This document shows positions 16,040 to 24,201 of a DNA stretch of 46,150 nucleotides, in pieces. Position 1 is the stretch's first letter, and each line of letters begins with the position of its first letter. Source of the DNA: Syntrophomonadaceae bacterium (GTDB lineage: Bacteria; Bacillota; DSM-12270; Thermacetogeniales; Thermacetogeniaceae); the NCBI GenBank assembly GCA_012840385.1, contig DULK01000081.1:1-46150 (forward strand). Direction: 5' to 3'. The position numbers and the translations under genes are program-made. The notes beneath the pieces were generated by a model. That model saw only the letters and a program-made list of their open reading frames with translations. It did not search any database and was not told the origin of the DNA.

Positions 16040-16321
16040 GGAGGTGCTCTGCTGGCACCGACGAAAAAATACTTGGGGCAGAAATGATTTTATAACGGCA
16101 TCCTGTGCAGGAATTTTCTGTTTTGTGTCGAAGTAAACCCAGCATAAAGAGGGCGGCAGAAGCCGTCCCCGTGCTTGCGGTTTTCGAATTGGCAGCATCA
16201 TCAAGAAGATATTGTCGATAAGGGACCACGAAGGTCTTGTACCCTGCCGGAAGGGGGGAGATCTTCGTGGTTTTTGTTTTATTAAGGCGTTGCTTTAAAG
16301 CGTTTCGGTTGAGTGTTGAGG
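16040..16321 (+). repeat. 281-bp dispersed repeat, copy 2
   Basis: Counterpart of 10056-10336, in the same orientation, with the same internal hairpins. Copy 1 leads into an intact ATPase gene. Copy 2 leads into a chimeric gene remnant, which suggests that duplication and deletion took place between copies. Confidence 0.9.
16225..16280 (+). repeat. CCACG-type terminator-like hairpin (family member 4)
   Basis: ACCACGAAGGTC, inner CCCTGCCGGAAGGGG, GATCTTCGTGGT, then TTTTTG. Compared with member 3, the closing arm has TTCGTGG against CTCCGTGG, pairing with CCACGAA in both. Confidence 0.65.
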
Positions 16322-16334
16322 TTGTAACCTGAGC

Positions 16335-16487
16335 ATGATCCTCTGGCCGGGGGGTGAGAAATGGGATGTGCCTCTCTGTCCTATTTACCACGATGTTTGC
16401 CTGTACGCCACCAGGAAAAACGTTCACGGCTTAAAACTCGATCCTTTCTTTAAGCCGAGCCTGGATAAAGCCTGGTTTAGAGAGTGA
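16335..16487 (+). pseudogene. Chimeric remnant: methyltransferase tail joined to a binding-protein tail
   Basis: A 50-codon frame begins MILWPGGEKW, nearly identical in DNA and protein to the end of the methyltransferase at 14843-14875. It then switches to CLYATRKNVHGLKLDPFF, then KPSLDKAWF, which looks like the C-terminus of a family 5 (nickel/peptide) substrate-binding protein. No start region of either gene is present. It reads as a deletion junction within a former binding-protein/methyltransferase locus. Confidence 0.6.
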
Positions 16488-16624
16488 TCTGTCTGCGTTT
16501 TCGGGGCAGATGCTCATGCCGCCCTCTGACATTCTGCCTCGGACATCTGGTTAAATACGTGGTGGCGGGTAATAAGCCGGGAATTCTAAATCACTACCGG
16601 GTCTGGGTAAAGGTGGGGATGTAG
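16488..16624. other. Short gene-less stretch before the Gate-domain gene
   Basis: A frame ending at 16623 (..HLVKYVVAGNKPG, then ILNHYRVWVKVGM) has protein-like composition but no start or ribosome site, and may be another remnant. The AAGGTGGGG at its end is the ribosome site of the next gene. Confidence 0.4.
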
Positions 16625-17587
16625 GTGCAGCTCATTTTAGATGTCCTGCCGGATCTCCTGAAGCTGTGGAAAAGTGTGATGCCTTCCATGCTGCTGGGTT
16701 GTTTTCTCGGCAATCTGTTTCAAAATACTGTCCTTTTGCAGCGCCTGGGCCGGGTAATGCAGCCACTGGCGCGGCTGGGCCGTTTACCTGCAGGCTGTAT
16801 CACCTCCCTCACCTTATGCCTGGCCGACCGGATTGCCGCCTATGCCATGCTGGCCGAACTCAAAAATACCGGTGTCGTTGGCGCCCGGGAGGTGGTGGTT
16901 TCTTTTCTGGTTTCCTCCCTTCCTACCGGAATATATTTCACGATATTTTTCATCGGCCCGGCGGTTATGGCCTCCCTGGGGTGCCATACCGGAGCCGTGT
17001 ACCTGGCAATTTACCTTGGCATAAGTTTTATGGTCGGCGCCGTGGGGATGCTGCTGGGCAGGCTGCTTTTGCCGCTGCCGGATCAAGGTCAGGAAGAGGG
17101 TGATCGAAGCCCGGAAACGGTTGGTTCACCCTGGCGGGATAAGCTGGCTGAAGCGGTGCGCCGCACGCTTCCCGCTTTTTGCCGTCTGGCTGTGGTATTC
17201 ATGCCCGTCACCTTTCTGGTAGCGATCCTGCTGCATACGGACCTTGTCAACCGAATATTGCGGCAGGTTGAACCTGTCTTAAGTTACCTGGGCCTGCCGG
17301 CCCCTGTGATCCTCGTTATTACTACAGGTGTAATCAGCATGGTTGCAGCCATAGGCACCCTCGGCCCCATCCTGCAGGCCGGTTTGGTCACTCCGGCCGA
17401 GGCGGTTATCGCCTTGCTGGTTACTTCGGTGCTGCATTACCTGTATGCATTCTGGAGCAGCGGGCTGCCGACCAATATTTCCATTTTCGGGTCCAAATTG
17501 GGAGGAAAGGTGAGCCTGGCAGCGCTGGTGGTGCAGGAGTGTGCAACTTGCCTGGCAATAGGTTTGGTGGTCGTCTTGTTTAATTAG
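16625..17587 (+). CDS. Nucleoside-recognition (Gate) domain membrane protein
   Basis: 320 residues from GTG 16625 behind AAGGTGGGG. Eight to ten membrane helices fall in two halves, each like a Gate (nucleoside recognition) domain. The first is near 15-150 (MLLGCFLGNLF, SLTLCLADRIAAYAML). The second is near 180-320 (FMPVTFLVAILL, GVISMVAAIGTLGPILQAG). They are split by a charged loop (DQGQEEGDRSPE). Twin Gate domains form the membrane part of FeoB. Here there is no GTPase domain. Sited between nickel-type transport genes, it may be a metal permease, but that is inference. Confidence 0.75.
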   Translation: MQLILDVLPDLLKLWKSVMPSMLLGCFLGNLFQNTVLLQRLGRVMQPLARLGRLPAGCITSLTLCLADRIAAYAMLAELKNTGVVGAREVVVSFLVSSLPTGIYFTIFFIGPAVMASLGCHTGAVYLAIYLGISFMVGAVGMLLGRLLLPLPDQGQEEGDRSPETVGSPWRDKLAEAVRRTLPAFCRLAVVFMPVTFLVAILLHTDLVNRILRQVEPVLSYLGLPAPVILVITTGVISMVAAIGTLGPILQAGLVTPAEAVIALLVTSVLHYLYAFWSSGLPTNISIFGSKLGGKVSLAALVVQECATCLAIGLVVVLFN

Positions 17588-17701
17588 CATTTCTCCCTGA
17601 TGCAGCAGCGCTTTAAGTGAACATCTCGGGAGTCGCTGCCGGGCAGATGGGGCTTAATTTCTTAAGTTTCTATTAAATTACAGTTTAAGGAGTGGTGGAG
17701 G

Positions 17702-18454
17702 ATGAGTGAAAAACCGAAAGTCGCCTTGCGCGATACCACGGATTTGATGGTATACGGCCATGAGCCGTGGCTGGAGATGGCCGGCAGCCACGGCCACGCA
17801 GGCGGCAGCGTAGATGTCTATGTAAAGTGGGGGCACAATATGCAGACTGATGGGCTTGCCCGGAAAGAAGGCATGGCCGCCCTTGTCATTACCCCGGGTG
17901 GGGAAAGAGAAGAATTGGCCATTGCCAAGGGTGGATTTGATTATTATACCCTGCGTTTTTCCACACCTGCAGCCGGTTTTTACCATGTTGTTGTCAAAAA
18001 CACAGGCAATTATGTGCTGGATAAGGAGTACCGGTATCATCAGGGCACCCGGAGGGAATACCCGGATGCTGCCCATGCCATTCATTACGTCCAGTACGCC
18101 CAGGCCTTTGTTCCGGTGGGGCATGATCTGGAGGGTATTCCCCGGCAAGGGGGTATGGAGCTGGAAATAGTGCCTGAGAGATGGAGGCAGTGGCGGGCAG
18201 GGGACCAGGTTGCCTTGCAAGTGCAGTTCCGCGGCAAGCCGCTGGATACTGCGGTCGTGGATATGGTCTGTGACGGCCCCGGCGGATATAAACAATGGAA
18301 AGAATCGGTGGGAGAGGATGGCCGCATAAGGCTGCAGGTTGGGGAGCCGGGCCGCTACCTGGTGGTGGCCCGCCGCGAGGTGCCGGAACGGGAAGAAGGG
18401 GTTTACGATCTCCTGTCCCTGACGGCAACATTGTGCTTTATTGTGACTAAATAA
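17702..18454 (+). CDS. DUF4198-family protein
   Basis: 250 residues from ATG 17702 (AAGGAGTGGTGG). The order YGHEPWLEM, then GHNMQTDGL, a middle FYHVVVKNTGNYV strand region and a C-terminal Ig-like GEDGRIRLQVGEPGRYLVVARRE fits DUF4198. That family is found beside nickel and cobalt uptake systems and has HxxWLE-type N-terminal histidines. Family members are usually exported. This one begins MSEKPKVALRD with no signal peptide or membrane helix, so it may act inside the cell. It is a single gene between two transport clusters. Confidence 0.75.
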   Translation: MSEKPKVALRDTTDLMVYGHEPWLEMAGSHGHAGGSVDVYVKWGHNMQTDGLARKEGMAALVITPGGEREELAIAKGGFDYYTLRFSTPAAGFYHVVVKNTGNYVLDKEYRYHQGTRREYPDAAHAIHYVQYAQAFVPVGHDLEGIPRQGGMELEIVPERWRQWRAGDQVALQVQFRGKPLDTAVVDMVCDGPGGYKQWKESVGEDGRIRLQVGEPGRYLVVARREVPEREEGVYDLLSLTATLCFIVTK

Positions 18455-18522
18455 AGCCTTGTTACAAGCTGCAAGGAAGTCAGACGTTATGAGGAAAGTC
18501 TTTTGTCTGCCGGGCTCTGGAG

Positions 18523-18562
18523 GACCGTCATGGCTGCCTTTCATACCACCGGTCATGACGGT
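18523..18562. terminator. Hairpin between DUF4198 gene and binding protein 2
   Basis: Perfect 9-bp arms ACCGTCATG / CATGACGGT separated by 22 bases. There is no T run on the + side, so terminator function is doubtful. It could be an operator or RNA structure in the leader of the next operon. Confidence 0.35.
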
Positions 18563-18628
18563 TCAACAGGCCACATGTTAAAAAGTTCCATAAATTATAA
18601 AAATTCAAGGAACAGGGGGATGAATTAG

Positions 18629-20239
18629 TTGTTCCAAAGATACAAGTTTTTAATCAGCTTTTTGATATTAATGTTATTGGTTGCAGTTCTCAATGGCTGT
18701 GCAAAAAAAACTAGTGTAAGTGTAAAAGAAAAAGGAGGAGAAATAACGGTAGCTGTCGCCGAAGACCCCGGTTTTGATCAACTGGATGCAGCCTCCTATA
18801 ACGGTTTAATTCAAGCTTATCCGATGATCTATGACTCTTTGGTCGAGTATGGAGAAAAAGGCAAGATTCTACCTGCTTTAGCCACGTCCTGGGAGATTTC
18901 ACCTGACGGTAAAACTTACACATTTCATTTGCGACAAGGAGTAAAGTTTTCCGACGGTACACCTTTTAATGCTGATGCGGTCAAATTTTCCCTGGAAAGG
19001 TGGCGCCAGAAGCCAGAGCATTCTTCAATCACTGTTTCTAAAGCCCTGGAGAAGATTGAGGTTGTTGATTCTCATACCATTAAGTTGCACTTTAATATCT
19101 GCTATTACCCCATCTTGACGGAATTGACGTATCCCCGGCCGGTGAGAGTTATGAGCCCTTCTGCGGTTACTCCCGCCGGAGATCCCAATGGTAAGTTCGT
19201 CAAACCCATCGGGACAGGCCCCTGGATGGTTGAAAGTTATACTAAAGACCAACAGGCTGTCTTGGTGAGAAATCCCAATTATTGGGGAGATAAGCCCAAG
19301 CTAAGCAAGATCGTTTTAAAGGTTATTCCCGACCCCCAAGCCAGGACGCTGGCTCTCCAGAGCGGAGAGGTGGATTTGGCCGGAGGGCGAATGAGCAGTA
19401 TTCCTCTGGAAAGTCTCCCGTTAATAACAAAAGACAGCAAGCTGCAACTTCACCGGACGGAGGGGACCACATCTTATTTCTTGATCTTCAATTATAACAA
19501 AGAGTTTTTCCAAGATGTCCGCATTAGGCAGGCCATCAACTATGCGATCAACAAAAAGAGCATGGTGGACAATCTCCTTGGTGGGGTGGGCAAACCCGCG
19601 CAAGGGCTTTTCCAATTCACTGTTCCCTATGTTACCGTAAGAAATAACCAGGGTTACACGTACAATGTGAACAAGGCCAGGGAACTGTTAGCGGAAGCCG
19701 GGTGGAAAGATACAGATGGCGACGGCATACTGGACAAGAATGGGAAACCTTTTAAGGTTTCTTTAACCTTCCAAAACGTAGAGTATCCTGAATGGAAACC
19801 CATGTGTGAAGCCATCCAAGGTGACCTGGCGAAAGTGGGCATTCAGGTAAACTTGAAAATGCTGGAGCGCACTGCTTATTATGATGAACTCTGGAAAAAC
19901 AGGGGCTACGAACTCATTATCTACCGAACCTATTCAGACTCCTGGAATCCTCACGGCTTTTTAGCGGGACTTTTCCATGCTGCCAAGGGCAAACCCGCTG
20001 TTGCCTGGTCCGATCCAAAACTTGAATTGCTGATTGATAATGTCTTATCTACTATGGACGAAACAGAAAGGCAAAAAATCTATGATGAAATCTTCCATTT
20101 GATTTACGAACAGGCCATGTGCGTACCTCTTTATTACCCGGAAGAAATTATAGTGGTTAATTCCCGTGTCCAGGGTTTTAAATTTGGAACAACGTCGTAT
20201 TGCCCCGTAAAATGGGAGAAGCTTTTTGTGACCAAATAA
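18629..20239 (+). CDS. Nickel/peptide-type ABC substrate-binding lipoprotein 2 (SBP_bac_5)
   Basis: 536 residues from TTG 18629 (AGGGGGA site; the nearby ATG 18620 stops at once). The signal ends VLNGC. Family 5 blocks are all present: LATSWEISPDGKTYTFHLRQ, FSDGTPFNADAVKFSLERW, PIGTGPWMVES, RNPNYWGDKPKLSKI, and DVRIRQAINYAINKKSMV. It is the first gene of a unit with a methyltransferase 22 bases downstream, the same arrangement as 12370-14898. Codon use is AT-richer than in the permease and ATPase genes. No permease lies next to it, so it may share the importer at 7208-12307. Confidence 0.9.
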   Translation: MFQRYKFLISFLILMLLVAVLNGCAKKTSVSVKEKGGEITVAVAEDPGFDQLDAASYNGLIQAYPMIYDSLVEYGEKGKILPALATSWEISPDGKTYTFHLRQGVKFSDGTPFNADAVKFSLERWRQKPEHSSITVSKALEKIEVVDSHTIKLHFNICYYPILTELTYPRPVRVMSPSAVTPAGDPNGKFVKPIGTGPWMVESYTKDQQAVLVRNPNYWGDKPKLSKIVLKVIPDPQARTLALQSGEVDLAGGRMSSIPLESLPLITKDSKLQLHRTEGTTSYFLIFNYNKEFFQDVRIRQAINYAINKKSMVDNLLGGVGKPAQGLFQFTVPYVTVRNNQGYTYNVNKARELLAEAGWKDTDGDGILDKNGKPFKVSLTFQNVEYPEWKPMCEAIQGDLAKVGIQVNLKMLERTAYYDELWKNRGYELIIYRTYSDSWNPHGFLAGLFHAAKGKPAVAWSDPKLELLIDNVLSTMDETERQKIYDEIFHLIYEQAMCVPLYYPEEIIVVNSRVQGFKFGTTSYCPVKWEKLFVTK

Positions 20240-20261
20240 AACTTGACAAGAGGGAAGTAAG

Positions 20262-21014
20262 ATGATCAACGAGATATCAAAGTACTGGAGCCGGGATGCG
20301 AGTGAGTACGATAAAAGTATCCAGGCTGAGTTTCGTAATCAGAAGGGTATTGAAGTGTGGAAAAATCTCCTTCGAGAAGCCTTGGGAGAAAAAATACCCC
20401 AGCATGTCCTGGATGTGGGAACCGGTTCCGGATTTTTAGCATTGCTTCTGGCCGAAATGGGACACCATGTTATGGCCGTGGATGCTGCACCGGGAATGCT
20501 GGAAATTGCGTCTAAAAATGCTGCCCAGCGTGGTTTACAAATAGATTATCGTTTAAGTGACGCTTCGGATCTTGTTGGAGTGGCCGCCGAGACTTTTGAT
20601 GCAGTAGTTTCCCGCCATGTTGTCTGGACCTTGCCGGATCCGGAAAAGGCATATGCTGAGTGGTGGCGAGTCCTGCGCCCGAAAGGAAGGCTAATAGTTG
20701 TCGACGGCAATTGGTACCTCAACCTGCGTTCCCCGTTCAGGAGGGCCTGGCAAGTTTTTGCCTGGATATTAATCTTTCTTTCCGAGGGCTATAAACCCTG
20801 GAAGCGGGACCGGAATGAGGAATTTTTGCAGAAATTACCCCTTATTGACCGCCTCCGGCCGCAGGAGGATCAAAAATTCTTAGACTCTTGTGGCTTTAAA
20901 GTAATTACCATTAAATCTAACATTAATTCCCAAATACGAAGTATATTTGAACATTTAAAGGCGGGCTACTGGGGAGATACCTTTATGATTGTTGCCGAGA
21001 AACCAGTAAATTGA
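20262..21014 (+). CDS. Class I SAM-dependent methyltransferase, transporter-linked (2)
   Basis: 250 residues from ATG 20262 (GAGGGAAG site). The UbiE/BioC-like core has motif I VLDVGTGSGFLALLLAEMG (about 48-66), D73 in AVDAAPGML, motif II FDAVVSRHVVWTLPDPE, and LRPKGRLIVVDGNWY. Like the enzyme at 13960 it stands directly behind a family 5 binding protein, but the two methyltransferases differ in length and terminal domains, so they are not recent copies. The substrate is unknown. The repeated pairing is the main clue. Confidence 0.85.
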   Translation: MINEISKYWSRDASEYDKSIQAEFRNQKGIEVWKNLLREALGEKIPQHVLDVGTGSGFLALLLAEMGHHVMAVDAAPGMLEIASKNAAQRGLQIDYRLSDASDLVGVAAETFDAVVSRHVVWTLPDPEKAYAEWWRVLRPKGRLIVVDGNWYLNLRSPFRRAWQVFAWILIFLSEGYKPWKRDRNEEFLQKLPLIDRLRPQEDQKFLDSCGFKVITIKSNINSQIRSIFEHLKAGYWGDTFMIVAEKPVN

Positions 21015-21134
21015 TGCAAAGCTGGAACATTGACCGGGGGAAGTACGTTCAATTAATAAATGCACCTGCTTGGGTGACTGAATCGGTGTTCTGCAATGTA
21101 AATCATATGGTAACTGAAAGGGAGGTTACAGACA

Positions 21135-22694
21135 ATGAAGTTGAGCAAATATTTGGTCGTGATTATAACGGTGGTGTCCCTCTTGGTGTCAACGTCGGGC
21201 TGCGGCCAAAAGGCATCCGAAAAAACGGCGACCAGGGGGGCAGCCGGAAAAACCATCACTGTCGGTATGGCTCAATCACCCACCAATCTTGACCCCGCCG
21301 TTGAATATAACGGCTGGCATGTTATGAAATACGGTTTGGGGGAGACCCTGGTCAGAATAGGCAAGGGCATGAAAATCGAACCGTGGCTTGCAGAATCATG
21401 GACAAAAGTGGATGACGTGACCTGGAAAATAAAAATCAGGGATAATGTTGTGTTTCATAACAACAAAAAGGTTGACGGAGAAGCGGTCAAGGCTTCCCTC
21501 GAACGCACTATTAAAATGAATAAAAGAGCGCCTCAGTTGCTTGACATTGCCTCGATAGAGGCAAACGGCAATGAAATAACGGTAAAAAACAATCATCCGA
21601 ATCCGTCATTTATCCCTGCTTTAGCCGATCCCTTTGCGGTAATCGTGGATGCAAACGCAGCCAATACCATGGGTGAAGCTTTTGCCTTGAAACCCGTCTT
21701 GACCGGACCTTTCAAAGTAAAAGAATATGATAAAGATGTTCAGGTAGTGGTCGAAAGAAATGACGGTTACTGGGGAGATAAGGCAAAGCTGGAGGAGGCT
21801 ACTTTCAAGTTCATACCTGATAGCAATACCCGGATGATGGCCTTGCAGGCGGGGGAAATCCAGGTTGCGGACAACATTCCTGTAGAAAGCGTGGAAGCCA
21901 TTACTAAAACCGGGGCATTCCGGGTGGTGAGCGAGTCCTCTCTGCGCACGCATATGCTCATTTTTAATGTCAAGAAACCCGGGCTTGATGATATTAACGT
22001 GAGAAAAGCTATTAATATGGCCATTAACAGGGAAGACCTGGGTAATAAAGTGATGAAAGGCAGCGGCATTCCCGCAGTAGGCCCGTTCCCGTTTGTCCTG
22101 CCTTTTGGGAGCAATGAACTGGAGGGATATACCTACAAGCCTGAGGAGGCCAAAAAGCTCCTCGATGCTGCCGGGTGGAAGGCCGGTCCCGACAGCATCC
22201 GCCAAAAGAACGGAAAGAAGCTGGAGTTTACCGTTCTTTGTTATAAAAACAGGCCGGAGCTGCCGGTTCTTTTGGAAACCATCCAGGCTGAACTGAAGGA
22301 GATCGGCATCAAGATAAATATTGCCAGTGTTGAAAATATCGGTGACGCCCTGAAAGGAGATTTCGACGCTACTATTTACAGCATGAACACCGCTCCGACC
22401 GGCGACCCCCAATACCTTCTGGAGACGATGTTCAGGACGGGAGCGAGCTCCAACTTCGGAAAATACAGCGGTGCCAAGCTTGATGCCCTGGCCGATCGGC
22501 TGAAAACTACTTTTGATACCCAGAAGAGAAATTCTATTGCAAGAGAAGCGCAGCAAGTGATTCTGGATGACGCGGCTTTTGCATTCCTGGTCTATCCCAA
22601 GACGATTATGGCCATAAGCAATAAGGTTAAGGGTATTGCGGTATCTCCAACCGAGTACTATCTGTTGAACCCTGAGGTGACGGTGGCGACGTGA
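21135..22694 (+). CDS. Nickel/peptide-type ABC substrate-binding lipoprotein 3 (SBP_bac_5)
   Basis: 519 residues from ATG 21135 (GGGAGG site at 21119). The signal ends STSGC. Family blocks: LAESWTKVDDVTWKIKIRDNVVFHN, VLTGPFKVKEYD, ERNDGYWGDKAKLEEATFKF, and DINVRKAINMAINREDLG. It is clearly related to binding proteins 1 and 2 but well diverged. A GNAT acetyltransferase gene follows after 63 bases, completing a run of binding protein, methyltransferase, binding protein, acetyltransferase. Confidence 0.9.
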   Translation: MKLSKYLVVIITVVSLLVSTSGCGQKASEKTATRGAAGKTITVGMAQSPTNLDPAVEYNGWHVMKYGLGETLVRIGKGMKIEPWLAESWTKVDDVTWKIKIRDNVVFHNNKKVDGEAVKASLERTIKMNKRAPQLLDIASIEANGNEITVKNNHPNPSFIPALADPFAVIVDANAANTMGEAFALKPVLTGPFKVKEYDKDVQVVVERNDGYWGDKAKLEEATFKFIPDSNTRMMALQAGEIQVADNIPVESVEAITKTGAFRVVSESSLRTHMLIFNVKKPGLDDINVRKAINMAINREDLGNKVMKGSGIPAVGPFPFVLPFGSNELEGYTYKPEEAKKLLDAAGWKAGPDSIRQKNGKKLEFTVLCYKNRPELPVLLETIQAELKEIGIKINIASVENIGDALKGDFDATIYSMNTAPTGDPQYLLETMFRTGASSNFGKYSGAKLDALADRLKTTFDTQKRNSIAREAQQVILDDAAFAFLVYPKTIMAISNKVKGIAVSPTEYYLLNPEVTVAT

Positions 22695-22757
22695 TTAATA
22701 TCCGGAGCAAGGTCATCTGATAAACTCAGAAACTATAAAATTTTGAGGGTGATCCAT

Positions 22758-23270
22758 ATGCCAACATGTACGGGGATTGTTGTCAGGAGCGCGGCAGGCG
22801 ATAATGCTCCGGAAGTTGCTGAATTCGCTATTCGAAGTATTAAAGAGGTTTATGGCAGAGAAATCAGCCCTGAGTGGGACCGCGATCTGCTTAATTTTCA
22901 AAAGGTATACCTCGAAACCCCCGGCAATACCTTTTTGACCGCTTATGCCGGAGATGATAAGATTGTCGGCGCCCTGGCCGTGCGCCGGTATGACGGGCGA
23001 ATACGGATTTTGGATGGTTTTTATGATTTAAAGGCGACGGCAGAGCTTTCCAGGTGTTTTGTCGATAAGCAATACCGGAGAAACAGCATCGGTTCCTTGT
23101 TGGTGAAAGAGGCCGAGCGGTTCTGCAAATCGTCTGGATATAGATTAGTATATCTTCATACCCATAAGTATTTGCCGGGCGCTCTGAATTTCTGGCAGTC
23201 TCAGGGGTATATGGTAAGAGTTGATGAAGGCGGCCCCCAGCAGACTGTACATCTGGAAAAGGCTCTTTGA
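22758..23270 (+). CDS. GNAT-family N-acetyltransferase
   Basis: 170 residues from ATG 22758 behind GAGGGTGAT (an earlier in-frame TTG at 22743 overlaps that site). The GNAT fold is supported by VGALAVRRYDGRIRILDGFYD, then CFVDKQYRRNSIGSLLVKEAERFC, an acetyl-CoA-binding motif A of the Q/RxxxxG type, and ALNFWQSQGY near the C-terminus. It would acetylate an amine from acetyl-CoA. Its place behind binding protein 3 hints at a small-molecule ligand of the transporter. Self-protection or unrelated housekeeping are equally possible. Confidence 0.8.
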   Translation: MPTCTGIVVRSAAGDNAPEVAEFAIRSIKEVYGREISPEWDRDLLNFQKVYLETPGNTFLTAYAGDDKIVGALAVRRYDGRIRILDGFYDLKATAELSRCFVDKQYRRNSIGSLLVKEAERFCKSSGYRLVYLHTHKYLPGALNFWQSQGYMVRVDEGGPQQTVHLEKAL

Positions 23271-23365
23271 ACCTAACTTGAACAAAAGCGCCCCTTTTGT
23301 GGCCTTGACGGGGCAAAATGTCAGCGGGCGCAGTGGGGGATGGAATTTAATCAGATGGATTGCCA

Positions 23366-23423
23366 GGCCATGAAGACCCGGCCCCTGTTGAAACGGGGGC
23401 AGCCATTCATGGCCTTTTTGTTT
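23366..23423 (+). repeat. CCACG-type terminator-like hairpin (family member 5)
   Basis: GGCCATGAAGACC, inner GCCCCTGTTGAAACGGGGGC, then ATTCATGGCC and TTTTTG. The outer arms GGCCATGAA/TTCATGGCC are fully paired. It ends 27 bases before the HD-GYP gene, in the same orientation. Confidence 0.65.
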
Positions 23424-23449
23424 AAACCAAGGCAAGGAGGAGTTTTCTC

Positions 23450-24079
23450 ATGTCGTGTAATTTGCGCGGAGAGAAAAACCAGGTTGTCTCACCCGCCGGT
23501 GAGATGTTTCCGTTGAATGAACTGAATCAATTTATTTGCAACCGGCAGCTCTGTAACCACTGCCTGCGCGTGGCGAACTGCGCCGCTTTCCTGGCGCGGA
23601 TTCTTGGCTTGATGGAAGATGAGGGAAGGACAATCTACCTGGCAGGTCTGTTCCATGACATCGGCAAGGTCAGGGTGGGGAAGACCATTCTTAGCAAACC
23701 CTCTTCCCTGACAATACAGGAGAGAGAAATCATGGAAAAACACCCTGTCTGCGGGGCTCTGATCCTGCTGGGCCTCGGTTTGAAAGGTTCGCTTCTTTCC
23801 CTTGTATTGCATCACCACGAGCGCTTTGACGGAAACGGTTACCCGGCCCGGCTGCGCGGCGAGGAAATACCCGTAGGCGCACGCATTCTCAGCGTTGCCG
23901 ATGCTTATGATGCCATGACTTCCCCGCGCTCCTACAGCAGGGTGTTGTCGCCGGAAGAAGCCCTGGATGAACTCAAGAGGTGCAAAGGCACACAATTCGA
24001 TCCTGTTGTTGTTGAAGCTTTTATCGCTTCCCACCACTATCTGACGAAACGCACCGACAAACGATGCCTGGTCAGATGA
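23450..24079 (+). CDS. HD-GYP-domain protein (likely c-di-GMP phosphodiesterase)
   Basis: 209 residues from ATG 23450 (AAGGAGGAG). It consists almost only of an HD-GYP domain: H69-D70 in FHDIGKVRVG, the H98 region in EKHPVCGALI, HHHERFDGNGYP at 121-132, and ILSVADAYDAMTSPRSY. All metal ligands appear intact, so hydrolysis of cyclic di-GMP is likely. There is no sensor domain. The N-terminal 30 residues contain cysteines (C3, C30, C35, C38, C44) that might bind metal. It is followed by a diguanylate cyclase gene, so synthesis and breakdown are coded side by side. Confidence 0.88.
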   Translation: MSCNLRGEKNQVVSPAGEMFPLNELNQFICNRQLCNHCLRVANCAAFLARILGLMEDEGRTIYLAGLFHDIGKVRVGKTILSKPSSLTIQEREIMEKHPVCGALILLGLGLKGSLLSLVLHHHERFDGNGYPARLRGEEIPVGARILSVADAYDAMTSPRSYSRVLSPEEALDELKRCKGTQFDPVVVEAFIASHHYLTKRTDKRCLVR

Positions 24080-24201
24080 AGGGCCTGCTGAAGATTGTGT
24101 GCTTTTTTCCGGCATACGATCCTGTTCCTCGTTATTGAGAGATGTACCCGCCGGACACGGTAGGGTGTCATATAAAAATAACTGTTTAGAGGTAGACGGC
24201 T

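Noticed and set aside
21011-21292. 93-residue frame between methyltransferase 2 and binding protein 3
   Set aside because: It runs into the signal-peptide region of the binding-protein gene in another frame and has no recognisable content.
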